Assembly (NCBI RefSeq): GCF_000189635.1
Contig: NW_002476482.1
Coordinates: 8,049 to 72,048 of the forward strand
Direction: 5' to 3'
Length of the DNA: 64,000 bases
Source: Tetrahymena thermophila SB210
Lineage: Eukaryota > Ciliophora > Oligohymenophorea > Hymenostomatida > Tetrahymenidae
The notes under the pieces are model-generated. The model had not been told where the DNA came from, searched no databases, and saw nothing but the letters and a program-made list of their open reading frames with translations. The position numbers and the translations under genes were made by a program. Shown one piece after another: positions 62,936-64,000 of the stretch (positions are counted from its first letter, which is position 1; every line of letters starts with the position of its first letter).

Positions 62936-64000
62936 TTTTCAAACGAAATTAATTAATAAAAATATCTTCAATAAATAATTAACCGGATATAAATTTGATT
63001 AAATTATTATTCTAATTGCTCTTTTAAAAGAAAACCTCTAATAATGAAATTTGCATATAAAAATTAACATTATTAATAATTTAATAAAAGAATATAAAAT
63101 TGTTACAACAAATAAATATACCATTGAACAAGATTTCTTTAGATATTTAGATGATATATTTTATAAAGTCTATAATAATTTAAATTTTCAATCTAATCTT
63201 AATAAAATGATGAAAATTAACTATTAATATTAAATTTAAAATATTTATTTTAAAATGAATGAAAATGTATGTACTCTAAACAAGAAATCTAATTAAATAT
63301 TTTATCTAATTCAACTTAAATAAATAAAAGAATGAATGTAAGTCTAATAGTTTATTAATATAATAAATACTCGAGTTTAAATTACTTTATTAAAAAATAT
63401 ATTAAAAAGCATATTCTTCTTTATAATTAAAAATAATTTTATTTATTTCATATATTATACATTATGTATATATATAAATATTGTTGTTCATCCATCAACT
63501 CTATCTAAAGAGAAATTATATCAATATGTTTTAATATGATTTATTATTACAAATTTTTATGAGTAAAAATTAATGCCGGACCCGGTATTGTATTTTTTAA
63601 AATATTTATAGTTTTCATATTAATATTTTTAAAATATTATACCGTATTCCCTCGATAAGACCCACCAACCGGTCAACCGAGGTAGGGCAAAAATGGGATA
63701 TTTTTTTGAAATTTTAAATTAAAAGCCATAAATTAGTCCCCCAAATAGTTGGTGGAGGGAGTACCTTTAATTATTGGGGAGTGAGAGTATTTTAATTCTA
63801 ATATTATGATATTGGAATGATAAAAATTGACAATAATATGATCTCATAATTTATTTATATCGTTTAGTAATATTAGAGTATAAATCAATAAATATATTAG
63901 AAAGGTGTCTAATTGTATTAGAAGAACATTTTCCTTCAACCTATCAATTAAAATTTTTTTAAAAGATACAAAGAAAAAAATTATTTTGGATGAAAAAAAC
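62936..64000. other. Non-coding right end with a GC-richer block
   Basis: Upstream of the kinase gene, AT-rich. Between about 63640 and 63780 the composition changes sharply, with CCCACCAACCGG and GGTGGAGGGAGTACC. The ends GTATTCCCTC (about 63647) and GAGGGAGTAC (about 63755) are inverted copies with one mismatch, which may mark a small repeat element. No gene is seen. Confidence 0.5.

Overview
The window is AT-rich ciliate nuclear DNA. Every long gene reads only if TAA and TAG are glutamine and TGA is the sole stop. Genes are separated by very AT-rich spacers, and introns are mostly about 50-110 nt with GT..AG ends. This fits an oligohymenophorean ciliate of the Tetrahymena type. No bacterial, organellar, rRNA or tRNA feature was seen. 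The species, and whether this is macronuclear or micronuclear DNA, cannot be fixed from the sequence.

Layout, left to right. 1-7740 (-): two tandem paralogues of a secreted cysteine-rich protein, the first cut by the window edge. 8255-9602 (-): a seven-exon, possibly ciliary, protein. 10421-12039 (-): an S49/SppA-like peptidase. 13599-17479 (+): a tubulin tyrosine ligase-like (TTLL) enzyme. 18775-20038 (-): the NDUFB9-type LYR subunit of complex I. 21694-22944 (-) and 23983-26118 (+): a divergent pair, an unknown protein and a tail-anchored coiled-coil protein. 26660-27715 (+): a secreted protein. 28906-30924 (-): a protein with GOLD/Wntless-like seven-TM topology. 32036-37320 (+): a protein with two kinase-like folds followed by leucine-rich repeats (LRRs). 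38053-42962 (-): two tandem polytopic membrane paralogues. 43713-44429 (-): an acyl-protein thioesterase. 45172-45300: a small TA-flanked inverted-repeat element. 45674-49188 (-): an array of LRR exons. 49870-50684 (-): a Rab-like GTPase. 51674-59120 (+): a 2427-residue protein with a SPOC-like domain. 59537-62935 (-): a protein kinase with a very long Gln/Asn-rich tail. 62936-64000: non-coding, with a GC-richer block near 63640-63780.

The genes do not form an operon or one pathway. Shared themes are ciliary/tubulin functions (TTLL and possibly the 8255 gene), membrane and secreted proteins, and kinase-like signalling. Local duplication is conspicuous: the cysteine-rich pair, the membrane-protein pair, 438-bp and 450-bp repeats inside genes, and the LRR array. 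That array has eight intact 90-nt, phase-2 exons, each one repeat long, about 350 bp apart, plus one broken member and a fitting last exon, but no recognisable 5' end. It is the most unusual structure in the window.
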